From: Planctomycetota bacterium
Lineage (GTDB): Bacteria; Planctomycetota; Planctomycetia; Planctomycetales; Planctomycetaceae
Reading direction: 5' to 3'
Length of the DNA stretch: 64,000 nt
Assembly (NCBI GenBank): GCA_014584345.1
Contig: JACTNB010000008.1
Coordinates: 1-64,000, forward strand
Part shown: piece after piece, positions 32,272 to 41,240 of the stretch
Layout: each line of letters opens with the position of its first letter
Numbering within the stretch: the first letter of the stretch is position 1
Notes under the pieces: generated by a model
What the model saw: the letters and a program-made list of their open reading frames with translations, nothing else
Database searches by the model: none
Told to the model about the DNA's origin: nothing
Translations under genes and position numbers: made by a program

Positions 32272-33528
32272 ATGAACAATCACCGTTCCGCCAAACTGAT
32301 CATCTTCGCGGTTGTCAGTATCGACCTGCTGGGATTCGCGATCGTACTACCGCTGCTGCCGCGCTATGGGGCGTACTATCAGGCCAGTGAAATATCGCTG
32401 GGACTGCTGATGGCCTGTTTTTCTGCAATGCAGTTTCTGTTTGCGCCGCTGTGGGGACGGATTTCGGATCGCGTGGGGCGTCGGCCGGTACTGCTGTTGG
32501 GGCTGGCGGGTTCGACATTTTTTTACGGCGTGTTCGGTTGGATCTCGACACTGGAGGCGGATCAGCTAGTCCTGGGGCAACTCCCCCTGACCTGGCTGTT
32601 TCTATCGCGCATGGGGGCAGGGGTATGCGGCGCGACGATACCGACGGCTCAGGCGTTCATGTCGGATGTCACCTCGAAGGAACAGCGCGGGCAGGGGATG
32701 GCGTTGATTGGGGCGGCCTTCGGGATCGGTTTCACGTTTGGGCCGTTGATCGGGGCGGCGTTCGTCAGCGGCAATCCCGAGGCCCATCCCAGCGAATGGC
32801 CTGGATACGTGGCAAGCATCATTTCGGGCCTGGCGTTCCTGTTTGCGGTCTTCGAGTTGCCCGAGTCGTTACGGCCCGATTCCCGCCCGGCGGCTGCCCA
32901 TTGGCTGAGTCCACGGGATTTGCAGGCCGCGTTCCGCCAGCCCGACATCCTGCTATTACTGCTGACAATTTTCGTGGCGACGTTTGCTTTTGCCCAATTC
33001 GAGACCACGCTCCCCTACATGACGAAGTTGATCGGGTTCAGCGATCGCCACAATTTTTATCTGTTTGCCTACATCGGGTTTCTGTTGACGCTGTTTCAGG
33101 GAGGGCTAGTCCGTAGAATGATTCCCCGCCTGGGGGTGTATCGTACCGGCAAGTACGGTGCCCTCTGCCTGGCGCTGGGACTGGTGCTAGTCGGAATAGT
33201 GGCTCCCTACGGTTCCTTTAGCCTGTTGCTGGCGGTGTTGCCGGTGAGCATTCTGGGCTTTGCGGGGATCACTCCCGCTCTGCAGGCAATGCTCTCCCTG
33301 GGGGCGCGGGAGACGGAGCAGGGAGAAATTCTGGGGCTGGGGCAAAGCATGTCGGCACTGGCGAGAATTTGCGGGCCGGTGGTCGGTTATGGATTGCTGC
33401 ATGTGGGTTTGACGCTGTGGCCCTATTGGATGGGGGCGGTCCTGATGGTCCTGGTGGCGGGATTACTGACCCGACTACGTGCTACGTTCGCTACCCCTTC
33501 AGGGGTACCCGAAGCCCCGGTTTCCTAG
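32272..33528 (+). CDS. Major facilitator superfamily transporter
   Basis: A 418-residue protein with about twelve hydrophobic segments. The loop after helix 2 has the MFS motif A, GRISDRVGRRPVLL, and helix 1 reads AVVSIDLLGFAIVLPLLP, as in tetracycline-resistance (TCR/DHA1) drug:proton antiporters. It is most likely an efflux pump, but the substrate cannot be read. The ATG at 32272 has only a weak GAAAG upstream. It appears monocistronic. Confidence 0.88.
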   Translation: MNNHRSAKLIIFAVVSIDLLGFAIVLPLLPRYGAYYQASEISLGLLMACFSAMQFLFAPLWGRISDRVGRRPVLLLGLAGSTFFYGVFGWISTLEADQLVLGQLPLTWLFLSRMGAGVCGATIPTAQAFMSDVTSKEQRGQGMALIGAAFGIGFTFGPLIGAAFVSGNPEAHPSEWPGYVASIISGLAFLFAVFELPESLRPDSRPAAAHWLSPRDLQAAFRQPDILLLLLTIFVATFAFAQFETTLPYMTKLIGFSDRHNFYLFAYIGFLLTLFQGGLVRRMIPRLGVYRTGKYGALCLALGLVLVGIVAPYGSFSLLLAVLPVSILGFAGITPALQAMLSLGARETEQGEILGLGQSMSALARICGPVVGYGLLHVGLTLWPYWMGAVLMVLVAGLLTRLRATFATPSGVPEAPVS

Positions 33529-33885
33529 AATCCCGCGGAATCCTTTTGACAGCAGCACAGCATTCGTCAACATACAGTATGGAGTTCTGACTGAATCGGG
33601 AATAAAGAATTGGGGTGTGCCAGGGATACGCCTCAGTGCAATTACCCGCCCGAACCCACACGGGCGAAACGAGTGGCACACTCCGCTTGAGGTTGGCTTT
33701 CGTGATACCTCAGGCATGAAACATCCCGCTTGAACCTCGGCACGAAAGCGGTGAAGTAATGGAACACGAAAGAAATAGTCTTTGAGAAGTTGTGCCCTGG
33801 ATTGAAGCACAACGCCTAAAATGTGGTACACACAGCTTACCCTACCAATAAAACACGGCCGGTAATGAAACATCGAGTAAATAAC
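33529..33885. other. Intergenic region with scattered inverted repeats
   Basis: 357 bases. GGTGTGCCA near 33615 and TGGCACACT near 33671 form an inverted pair enclosing a CGCCCG/CGGGCG hairpin. Related CGCTTGA(G/A) segments recur near 33688 and 33730. Nothing here looks like a tRNA or a known riboswitch. Promoter sequence for the pseudouridine synthase is expected. Confidence 0.35.
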
Positions 33886-35142
33886 ATGGCAGCAAAACGC
33901 GATCCCTCGCAGAAACGTCCCTCGTCTCCAGTCCGTCAGAAAGCGGCGGCGGCCATCGCGGAACAGCCAGCTCCTCCCGCGGAATTTCGTCTCCAGAAAT
34001 TTCTTGCCTCGGCGGGCTTGGGGTCGCGACGTCAGTGCGAGGAATTGATCCGCACCGGCCGCATCACGATCGATGGTTTGCCGATCGATAATCCCGGGAT
34101 CAATGTGAATCCCCTCAAGCAAGTGGTGGAATACGATGGGGAACGTCTCAAGCCGGAACGTCTCAAGTATTTTGTGCTCAACAAGCCGAAGGGAGTGTTG
34201 TGCACGAACCACGATCCGGCGGGCCGCACGCGCGTGATCGATCTGTTCCAGAAGGAACGGGTGCGTCTATTTCCCGTGGGACGACTCGACGAGGAAAGCG
34301 AAGGGCTGCTGATTGTCACTAACGATGGGGATCTGGCGCACCAGTTGGCCCATCCGCGGTATCGCATCTATCGCACCTATCTGGTGCAAGTGGTGGGCAT
34401 TCCCACGAACGAGACCCTGCAGCAATTGAAGGACGGCATGTATTTCCGTGATGGGAAATTCAAGGTCATGAACGTGCGCCGGCTGGGCAAGCAGGGGAAG
34501 TCCTGTTTCCTGGAGGTCGTGCTCGGCCAAGGGCACAACCGGGAAGTGCGTCGCTTGTTTGCCCGCGTGGGCCACAAGGTGCTTTCACTGGAACGCGTGG
34601 CCTTTGGTCCCATCAAACTGCAAAAGCTGAAGACGGGCCAGTATCGCGAATTGACCAATAAGGAACTACAGGACCTGCGCGATATTCTGACGCGCAATCG
34701 CAGCACACCGGGCCACGAATTTGCGAAGCAGGACGAGGAAAAACCGAAGGAACGCCCCCGCAGACCCTCGCGCGGTCCGAAACGGGACTCCCAGGCCGCT
34801 CCGGAAGCAAACGCCGGTGGACAGAGCACGGGACCAAAAAAACGCATTCGTCGCCCGGGCGCGACCCCCGCACGCTCCGCCGGTTCCACGGAAGGGCCCC
34901 CAGGAGTCAAACCCGCCTCCACCCGAAAATTTGCCGCGAAACCGGCCGGGGCAGGAAAATCGGGCGAGAATCGGACGAGTACTCCCAAGCCCGGTCTGTC
35001 GAAACCCGGTTCCAGCAAGGGAGGCGGGCAGCGATCGGGGACGGCCAAGCACACCTCGGCAAAACCCGGTGCCAAGAGGCCAGGTAAAAAAGCGGGGGCC
35101 ACGGGACCGAAATCAAAACCGCGGACACACGATTTCCATTGA
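33886..35142 (+). CDS. RluB/RsuA-type pseudouridine synthase with long basic tail
   Basis: A 418-residue RNA-modifying enzyme. It has an S4 RNA-binding domain (about 34-80, FRLQKFLASAGLGSRR), then the pseudouridine synthase domain with catalytic Asp135 in GRLDEESEGLL, then a tail of about 135 residues (from ~282) rich in Lys, Arg, Pro, Gly and Ser. The core most resembles RluB, which modifies 23S rRNA. The start is uncertain: ATG at 33886 (weak GAG upstream) or 33865, or a GTG at 33823. The tail is disordered and likely adds nonspecific RNA affinity. The enzyme is cytoplasmic. Confidence 0.85.
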   Translation: MAAKRDPSQKRPSSPVRQKAAAAIAEQPAPPAEFRLQKFLASAGLGSRRQCEELIRTGRITIDGLPIDNPGINVNPLKQVVEYDGERLKPERLKYFVLNKPKGVLCTNHDPAGRTRVIDLFQKERVRLFPVGRLDEESEGLLIVTNDGDLAHQLAHPRYRIYRTYLVQVVGIPTNETLQQLKDGMYFRDGKFKVMNVRRLGKQGKSCFLEVVLGQGHNREVRRLFARVGHKVLSLERVAFGPIKLQKLKTGQYRELTNKELQDLRDILTRNRSTPGHEFAKQDEEKPKERPRRPSRGPKRDSQAAPEANAGGQSTGPKKRIRRPGATPARSAGSTEGPPGVKPASTRKFAAKPAGAGKSGENRTSTPKPGLSKPGSSKGGGQRSGTAKHTSAKPGAKRPGKKAGATGPKSKPRTHDFH

Positions 35143-35218
35143 GCCACAGAGTCTTCGAGAATCCACCGACCAGTTACCGACGCTGACGCGTGCGGTTCCG
35201 ATTTCATTACAGACGATA

Positions 35219-36019
35219 TCAGGTGCCTTGGGGGTGGATGATTTCGCTGTCGAAATAATTTGTTTCCATGCCGGCATCGATGACCAGTCCTTGTGCGTTG
35301 ATTCCGGAAGAGCGGGGGCTGATCAGGAAGGCGATGGCATTGGCAACCTCCTGCGTTTCGACGGCCCGTTTCCTCAAGGTCGCCTTTTCGGCATGCAAGT
35401 AGCTATCGACATAACCGGGGATGCCCGCGGAGGCAGAGGTTTTCAGCAACCCGGGAGAGACGGCATTGAAGCGGATCTGAGAGAAGCGGGAGAAGGACTT
35501 GGCCAGAAAGCAGAGCGAGGAATCGAGGGCAGCCTTGACCGGAGCCATGTAGCCGTAATTTTCAGCGGCCATGCGGGTCGTGGAAATCGAGACGGTGACA
35601 ACACTTCCCGTGTGCGGGTCGAGCAGTTGTCGAAACGCATTGGCCAGGGCCATGAGTGAGTAGCAGGAGATATTGATGCTCTGCAGAAAGGCCTCGCGAG
35701 GCGTTTCGTGAAAGGGGAGCCAGCCCGCGGAGTAGTCGGCAAAGGCAATGGAATGCAGCAGTCCATGCAGCACGTCACAGTGTGCGGCGACTTCATCGCG
35801 CAGGCGGTCGATTTCCTCCTGGCGCTCGACATCGCAGACAAACACGGGGCGCCCAGCGAGCAGCTTTTCCAGTGATTCCTTGCGTTGGGGGGACCGCACC
35901 ACATAGAGCACTTGGGCCCCAGCTTCTTCAAAAAGTCGGGCGGCATGCCAGGCGACGCTTTTTTTGTTGGCCACGCCGGTGACCAGTATGTTTTTACCCG
36001 TCAGTTGCAGATAGTCCAT
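35219..36019 (-). CDS. fabI: FabI-like enoyl-ACP reductase / SDR protein
   Basis: A 266-residue short-chain dehydrogenase closest in pattern to enoyl-ACP reductase FabI, which completes each fatty acid elongation cycle. Visible features are the NAD-binding GKNILVTGVANKKSVAW, the LHSIAFA strand, and the catalytic Tyr155-x6-Lys162 pair (NYGYMAPVK). The second active-site tyrosine of E. coli FabI (Tyr146) is replaced by Ile145. RFNAVSPGLLKTSASAGIPGY matches the substrate-loop region. The ATG at 36019 has a weak upstream site. It follows the DUF6807 gene on the same strand but is separated by a hairpin. The true substrate is uncertain because of the missing tyrosine. Confidence 0.75.
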   Translation of the reverse strand: MDYLQLTGKNILVTGVANKKSVAWHAARLFEEAGAQVLYVVRSPQRKESLEKLLAGRPVFVCDVERQEEIDRLRDEVAAHCDVLHGLLHSIAFADYSAGWLPFHETPREAFLQSINISCYSLMALANAFRQLLDPHTGSVVTVSISTTRMAAENYGYMAPVKAALDSSLCFLAKSFSRFSQIRFNAVSPGLLKTSASAGIPGYVDSYLHAEKATLRKRAVETQEVANAIAFLISPRSSGINAQGLVIDAGMETNYFDSEIIHPQGT

Positions 36020-36043
36020 GGTGGTTTCTCATCCACGATAACA

Positions 36044-36069
36044 CAGGGGCGGCCTGGAAGCCGCCCCTG
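36044..36069 (-). terminator. Hairpin between DUF6807 and fabI-like genes
   Basis: Perfect 10 bp arms (CAGGGGCGGC and GCCGCCCCTG) with a 6-base loop, without a T-run. It lies after the DUF6807 stop and just upstream of the fabI-like start on the minus strand. Confidence 0.5.
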
Positions 36070-36090
36070 GAACTGTTGTTAAGCCGATAA

Positions 36091-36106
36091 GTGGCACGCG
36101 TGCCAC
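36091..36106. repeat. 16 bp perfect palindrome
   Basis: GTGGCACGCGTGCCAC is a perfect palindrome that abuts the stop codon of the DUF6807 gene. It could be an operator, a methylation or restriction-like site, or an RNA hairpin with the following stem at 36044-36069. Confidence 0.6.
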
Positions 36107-37057
36107 CTATTTTTTCAGGGCCACGAATTTCTGGAACTGTTCGGGGACCCCGCCCGCTTCGCGGTTGCCTGCGTGGACGTATAACCCATAGCGCAATTGC
36201 ACCGCCTCGCCCGGTTGAATGGTTCGTTCCTGGGCCTCGGCCTGCCCCTTGCTGTAATTCCTTTCGCCAAAGGGATTGATGGAAAACAGGCCGTAGGCAC
36301 GCACGTGATAGCGCGAGGGGCGGAAGTTGCGGGGGTCGTCGAAAATCGTGATCCCCACGGTTTTTCCTTCCACCTCGCCCGAGTAATCGACCCAGGCCGA
36401 GGGGAGTCCCCAGCATTCCGATTCTCCTTGTTTGCCCTCGGCATTCGAAATTTTTCCGGAAGCGACTTCGCGGAGGTTCTTTTCGAGTCGGACCGCAAAC
36501 AGACCTTCCTTGGTGTCGCCAAACGTGACCGGTTTACCGACGGCGGTCAGTTTAAGTTCGCAGGCAATCAGGCGATCGGGAGTAATCGTGTAGCGGGTTT
36601 CTTCCTTGAGGATGGGCTGGTTTTCGTTGTCGAGCCAACTGTTGTGGACTTCCAGGACGACATTGTCTCCCTGCTGCGCGACGGCGACCGATTCATTGCG
36701 GATCTGGTTGCCTTCATGCCAGAAATTCAGTTTTTCCTCGTTGATGCTGTCGATCGCAATCCAGATTCCCTTGTGATGAAAGTGCCCCAGGTTGGTTTTG
36801 AGATCGTTTCCCTGTTGCTCTTCCTTGCCAAACACTTCCTCGCGGACAACCAGTGTTTTGCCCGGGGCATACACCGGATGAAAGTAGGTTTTGCGTTGCG
36901 CGGGGGCATAATTGAAGGTGGTGAAGTGTTCGCCATCGACGAAGATGCGAACGGCATGCTCGGCTTTTTCAGCCGTGACTTTCCCTGCTTCGACCGTAAA
37001 CGGTTGCAGCAGCGTGCAGGCGGCGCACAAAACGAAGGCGCGGAATGAATTCCCCAT
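36107..37057 (-). CDS. DUF6807 (PmoA-like) secreted protein
   Basis: A 316-residue protein with a signal peptide (about 1-24). It resembles DUF6807, annotated in databases as methane oxygenase PmoA-like but not a copper monooxygenase subunit. Landmarks are YFHPVYAPGKTLVVRE, HHKGIWIAIDSI, YSGEVEGKTVGITIFD and RAYGLFSINPFGERNY. The ATG at 37057 has AGGAG correctly spaced. Proteins of this family are common secreted proteins in planctomycetes and their function is unknown; a beta-sandwich carbohydrate-related role is guesswork. Confidence 0.8.
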   Translation of the reverse strand: MGNSFRAFVLCAACTLLQPFTVEAGKVTAEKAEHAVRIFVDGEHFTTFNYAPAQRKTYFHPVYAPGKTLVVREEVFGKEEQQGNDLKTNLGHFHHKGIWIAIDSINEEKLNFWHEGNQIRNESVAVAQQGDNVVLEVHNSWLDNENQPILKEETRYTITPDRLIACELKLTAVGKPVTFGDTKEGLFAVRLEKNLREVASGKISNAEGKQGESECWGLPSAWVDYSGEVEGKTVGITIFDDPRNFRPSRYHVRAYGLFSINPFGERNYSKGQAEAQERTIQPGEAVQLRYGLYVHAGNREAGGVPEQFQKFVALKK

Positions 37058-37234
37058 GGGGTCAACTCCTGTTGGCTGAGTGAACGGTTTCAAGGACGCG
37101 ACGTAACGATCGAGGCACCCTCCGATTCGTCGCAACCAGCTTCAGATTAACCAGACACGGCGAAAAATGCCAACGCCCTGCCTTGCGGAAGTGTCGTCCG
37201 GCGTGCAGTCACCCGCGGTGGTCCCATGCAGAGG

Positions 37235-37981
37235 TCAGGCGCGGCGTCGCATGACTTCGGCGACTTCGGCAAGCTGTTCCTGGGTATTGACCCCCATGGC
37301 TTCCTGAATATCGAGCCGATTGACGGCGAGCACGGTTTTACCCGCACGTAACAGGATTTCCGCGCAATCGGTCAGGTAGTATTCCGCCTGCTGATTTTCG
37401 GGACGGAGTTCCCGCAGCGCGGCAAAGAGATCGCCCGAGTCAAAGGCGAAGCAGCCGGTATTGATTTCCTGAATGCGGAGTTCATCAGGAGAGGCATCCT
37501 TGTGTTCGACGATTCTCTGGAATGTTCCCGCTGCATCTCGAACAATCCGCCCCAGGCCCGCATTGTTTTCGGTCAGGGCGGTCCCCACGACACACGCCGC
37601 CCGATGCCGTTGCTGTTCATCGATCAGACCGCGCAACGATTCGGCCCGCAGCAATGGGGTATCTCCCGCGAGCACCAGCACGGTTCCCGCATGCCCGCGG
37701 AGGGCCTCCTCGGCCATCATCACCGCATGCCCCGTCCCTTTTTGCTCCGCCTGCAACGCGAATTGCACATCGGAATGATGCGCCAGGGCTGCCTGCACGA
37801 TCTCGGCCTTGTGCCCCACAATCACCACGATTTTCCCCACGCCCGCCTGCCGGACCGCGTCGAGCACGTGTTCGATCATCGCCTTGCCACAGACTTCGTG
37901 CAGCACCTTGGGAGTCTCGGATTTCATCCGCGTGCTTTTACCCGCGGCGAGAATGATCGCAACGAGAGATTCCTCCGACAT
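37235..37981 (-). CDS. GlmU N-terminal-like nucleotidyltransferase
   Basis: A 248-residue sugar-1-phosphate nucleotidyltransferase corresponding to the uridylyltransferase half of GlmU. It has the LAAGKSTRMKSETPKVLH signature at about 11-28, QKGTGHAV for uracil/ribose binding, LVLAGDTPLL for metal binding, and NTGCFAFD. The left-handed beta-helix acetyltransferase half (about 200 residues) is absent and the protein ends naturally. It can make a UDP-sugar, probably UDP-GlcNAc, but not the GlcN-1-P acetylation step; that enzyme would need to be encoded elsewhere. The next gene downstream on the strand is DUF6807, 177 bp away. Confidence 0.85.
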   Translation of the reverse strand: MSEESLVAIILAAGKSTRMKSETPKVLHEVCGKAMIEHVLDAVRQAGVGKIVVIVGHKAEIVQAALAHHSDVQFALQAEQKGTGHAVMMAEEALRGHAGTVLVLAGDTPLLRAESLRGLIDEQQRHRAACVVGTALTENNAGLGRIVRDAAGTFQRIVEHKDASPDELRIQEINTGCFAFDSGDLFAALRELRPENQQAEYYLTDCAEILLRAGKTVLAVNRLDIQEAMGVNTQEQLAEVAEVMRRRA

Positions 37982-38132
37982 GGCGTACCGCTTTCAAGAA
38001 TCAACAAGGGGAAGAGGTTTGCGGGCAGGATTCCCGTCGCACGGACCCCGACGGTTCGGCCAGAAAGCCCGTACCCGGAAAGGAACGACGGTCATCGTGC
38101 AGGTCGACGTTGCCGCGTCTCTGGCAAGGGGA

Positions 38133-39353
38133 TCAATAGCGCACGCCGTACCGCAACATGAAGGTGTCATCCGGTGCCAGGTCGGATGTTCCCAGCGCGC
38201 TGTGTATGTTCCATTTGCGATCGAAGGCGTAGCCGAAATCGAGATACGAGGAGAAGCGGCAGCCTTCCCAGCGGATACCGGCAAAGGCGCGCCATTCCTC
38301 GACCTGCAACTGAGCCTTGTCGGCGGCAATTTCGCCGGCCTGAAAGGACTCGACATTATACTCCGCGCCAATGTACAGCCAGGTGGCCAGTCCGAAGGGG
38401 GTCCCGATGAATACATCGGCCCGGGGATTGGGATACACCGCGCGAATTTCCCAGAACTGGTTTGGATTCCAGACGGCACCGGCGTGTGGCACAATGAAAT
38501 CCTCGGCCCGATCCCAGTACATCACCCCGGCCACCCACATCCACTGGGGCGACACGCGGTAGAACATTGTGATATCGGCATCTAAATTCCAGGCCTGGGA
38601 AGTCAAATCCCTCTGGAGGTCGGTGGCAATGGCAGGAGTGAAGCCCAATCGGTAGCTGAACGGTCCCATCGAAGGAGACGTGGTCTGGAATCGATAGGCA
38701 AAGCGGTAGTAGTTGTCGGCGATACCGGGATCCCCACCATTAGGTTGAATCAGAGGGTTACCCGACCCCACGAAGTTGTATTCCCGATAGTTGAACTCGG
38801 GCGTATGCGTCCAGAGCCAGCCATTCACCCCCTGGAAGGTGTAATCGGCGGCCCAGTCGACGCCGAAGACCGTCACTTCCCCGCCGTCAGCGAGATTGGC
38901 GGAGGCCTGATAGAGAAAATCCCAACGGTTGGTCCATCCCAGCCGAGCCGGTTGGGGACCGTTGATGTCGTAGGTGGAACCGTACGGATCCGGCTGCAAG
39001 CCGGAATAGGGGGACGACAAAAAAGGATCGTAACCAGGGTTTTGTGGATTTCCATAGATCATCCCCTGGTTGGGCATAACTCCTTGTGGCTGCGCTCCCC
39101 CAAAATAGGGGTCGGTCTGCATGCCTCCCGGGGGAACCGCTTGCGGGCCCAGGTTGTAGGTAGGTGGCGTTTGCCCGCGAATCACCATCTCGAATTCGGG
39201 ATGAAGTTCATACAGTGGCCGATCCTGAAGGGATTCCGGTTCCTGATTCATCGCGGCGGGGCGCGAGAGGAACTGAAAAACACCCTCGGAGCCCTCGGCA
39301 GCCCAGGGGCCGACAAGCAGAACACAGGCAGTCAGGATCAAGACGCGATTCAT
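38133..39353 (-). CDS. Putative outer-membrane beta-barrel protein
   Basis: A 406-residue protein with a signal peptide (about 1-22). A Pro/Gly/Gln/Asn-rich linker covers about 60-130, then a region of alternating aromatic and polar strands (WDFLYQASANLADGG, NYYRFAYRFQTT, WMWVAGVMYWDRAEDF) ends in YGVRY, an aromatic C-terminus as in outer-membrane proteins. It is perhaps a DUF6268-like barrel, which I cannot confirm. The ATG at 39353 has AGGGGA upstream. The gene is monocistronic with a long upstream region. The function is unknown. Confidence 0.7.
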   Translation of the reverse strand: MNRVLILTACVLLVGPWAAEGSEGVFQFLSRPAAMNQEPESLQDRPLYELHPEFEMVIRGQTPPTYNLGPQAVPPGGMQTDPYFGGAQPQGVMPNQGMIYGNPQNPGYDPFLSSPYSGLQPDPYGSTYDINGPQPARLGWTNRWDFLYQASANLADGGEVTVFGVDWAADYTFQGVNGWLWTHTPEFNYREYNFVGSGNPLIQPNGGDPGIADNYYRFAYRFQTTSPSMGPFSYRLGFTPAIATDLQRDLTSQAWNLDADITMFYRVSPQWMWVAGVMYWDRAEDFIVPHAGAVWNPNQFWEIRAVYPNPRADVFIGTPFGLATWLYIGAEYNVESFQAGEIAADKAQLQVEEWRAFAGIRWEGCRFSSYLDFGYAFDRKWNIHSALGTSDLAPDDTFMLRYGVRY

Positions 39354-39739
39354 TGAGACTTCCCCTGGACGTGAGTCTAACCGAAACGGGCAACTCGACG
39401 ATTCCATAGGTTGAGATTCAAGGAGAGGAGCGTGGGAGGGGAACAAGCCCTTCCTGGCAGCCTCGGTTTAAGTCTCTCGGCAGAGCATCGAGAGGCGTGC
39501 ATTCGCGAGGCGAGCAGCGTCCATCGAAGTCCATTTCGAGACGATCGTGGGAAATTTCCAAAAAAATGGGATTTAGGTCAAGATGGATTCAAGAAATTGG
39601 CGTGTTTAGCCGAGGCAGGAGTTAATCACTCGAAAAATCAGCAATCTCGGAAAGTCGCATTGATTGCGGCTGATGTAAATATTACTCTGTACTGAGAAGT
39701 CTTGCCTCGCTTTCCCGCCCCATGATGAAGGCCTGCCCG
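39354..39739. other. Divergent intergenic region
   Basis: 386 bases lie between the outer-membrane protein gene and the DUF1501 gene. A short CTCTCG/CGAGAG hairpin near 39475-39495 is visible. An AT-rich end (near 39640-39690, with AAATATTACTCTG) probably carries the DUF1501 promoter. No RNA family was recognised. Confidence 0.35.
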
Positions 39740-41083
39740 ATGTTGAACCTGATCGGCTCCTCGAAACAGTTGTGCGATGGTGTCTCCCGCCGCGACGCCT
39801 TGCGGATAGGTGCTTTAGGTCTGGGAGGGCTTTCCCTGCCTCAACTCTTGCGTGCGGAGCAACAGGCCGGGGTGCGAAAATCGCCGAAGTCGATCATTAT
39901 GATCTACATGTGTGGCGCGCCGGGTCACCAGGACATGTACGATTTGAAAATGCAGGCTCCTCCGGAAATTCGCGGGGAATTCCGCCCCATCGAAACCAGC
40001 GTGCCTGGTTTGCAGATTTGCGAACACCTGCCGGGTCTGGCCAAGGCGATGCATCTGTGCGTGCCAATTCGCTCGATGCATGGGTCTCCCAATGGATCGC
40101 ACGATTCCTTCATCTGCTACACGGGCCGCTCCTTTCAGAACCAGCCAGCCGGGGGTTGGCCGGCGCTTGGCCCGGTGATTTCGCGGATGCTGGGGCCTAC
40201 GAACCCTTCGGTCCCCCCGTTCATCGGGTTGGCTCCCGATACGGGCCATCCGCCTTACGGTTCGCCCGGGTTACCCGGTTTTCTCGGGGTGGGGCATGCC
40301 GCCTTCCGTCCCTCCGGCCCTGCCCAGAAGGACATGGTATTGAAAGACATCTCCGCCGAGCGGTTGAAGAGCCGCAAGGCCCTGCTCGCCTCGGTCGATG
40401 CTCTGAAACGGAGCGTCGACGCCTCGGGGATGATGGAGGGGATGGATGCAATCAATCAACAGGCGTTCGATATTCTGACGTCCAGCAAACTGGTCGACGC
40501 GCTCGATTTATCGAAGGAATCCCCCGAAACCCGCGCCCGTTACGGGCAAGGGTCGCCACAGAACTTTGGCGACGGCGCGCCGCGAAATCTGGAACATTTC
40601 CTGATGGCTCGTCGCCTGGTGCAGGCCGGGGCCCGCGTGGTAACGTTGAATTTTGGGCGATGGGATTTTCACAGCGATAATTTCAACGGCCTGAAAAACA
40701 CGCATTTACCGCAGTTCGATCAGGGGCTTTCGGCGTTGATCGAAGATCTGCACGAGCGAGGCATGTCGAATGACGTAGCCGTGGTGGCGTGGGGCGAATT
40801 CGGCCGGACGCCCCGAATCAATCCCGATGCGGGCCGCGACCACTGGCCGCAGGTGGGGGGGGCATTACTGGCGGGAGGCGGCTTCCGCACGGGGCAGGTG
40901 ATTGGTGCCACCGATCGCTTGGGGGCCACCATTGCCGATCGCCCGGTCCATTTTGGCGAAGTCTTTGCCAGCCTGTATCAGTTCCTGGGACTCGATCCGC
41001 ACGGGCTGTCGCTGACGGACTTGAGCGGCCGACCGCAATACCTGATCGAACCGCATCATCGTCCCCTGCCCGAACTGGGATAA
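39740..41083 (+). CDS. DUF1501 family protein
   Basis: A 447-residue DUF1501 protein. The start at 39740 (MLNLIGSSKQLCDGVSRRD) matches the usual N-terminus of this subgroup and has AAGG upstream; an ATG pair at 39722 is also in frame. The twin-arginine-like motif SRRDALRIGALGLGG is typical. Other landmarks are YMCGAPGHQDMYDLK, NFGRWDFHSDNF, VAWGEFGRTPRIN and GRDHWPQVGGALLAGGG. It is an exported enzyme-like protein of the alkaline-phosphatase superfamily with unknown substrate. Its usual DUF1549/DUF1553 partner is not adjacent. Confidence 0.85.
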   Translation: MLNLIGSSKQLCDGVSRRDALRIGALGLGGLSLPQLLRAEQQAGVRKSPKSIIMIYMCGAPGHQDMYDLKMQAPPEIRGEFRPIETSVPGLQICEHLPGLAKAMHLCVPIRSMHGSPNGSHDSFICYTGRSFQNQPAGGWPALGPVISRMLGPTNPSVPPFIGLAPDTGHPPYGSPGLPGFLGVGHAAFRPSGPAQKDMVLKDISAERLKSRKALLASVDALKRSVDASGMMEGMDAINQQAFDILTSSKLVDALDLSKESPETRARYGQGSPQNFGDGAPRNLEHFLMARRLVQAGARVVTLNFGRWDFHSDNFNGLKNTHLPQFDQGLSALIEDLHERGMSNDVAVVAWGEFGRTPRINPDAGRDHWPQVGGALLAGGGFRTGQVIGATDRLGATIADRPVHFGEVFASLYQFLGLDPHGLSLTDLSGRPQYLIEPHHRPLPELG

Positions 41084-41086
41084 ATC

Positions 41087-41193
41087 GCGAGCGGGGGGAC
41101 GTGAGTCCCCTGGCAGTTGCGGCTGGATTAAGAGGTTAGTGGTCGAGTCGTCCCGTGGTCGTAATAGACAGGGGACTTACGTCCCTCGTTCGC
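41087..41193. repeat. Imperfect inverted repeat pair
   Basis: The segments 41087-41112 and 41169-41193 are imperfect reverse complements (about 21 of 25 positions). Each contains a small palindrome of the GGGGACTTACGTCCC type. They directly follow the DUF1501 stop and may act as an RNA structure or as a second REP-like family. Confidence 0.6.
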
Positions 41194-41240
41194 AATTTGC
41201 TGGTTCGACGCACGCACTGGCGGACAGTCCGCTCGGCTAG

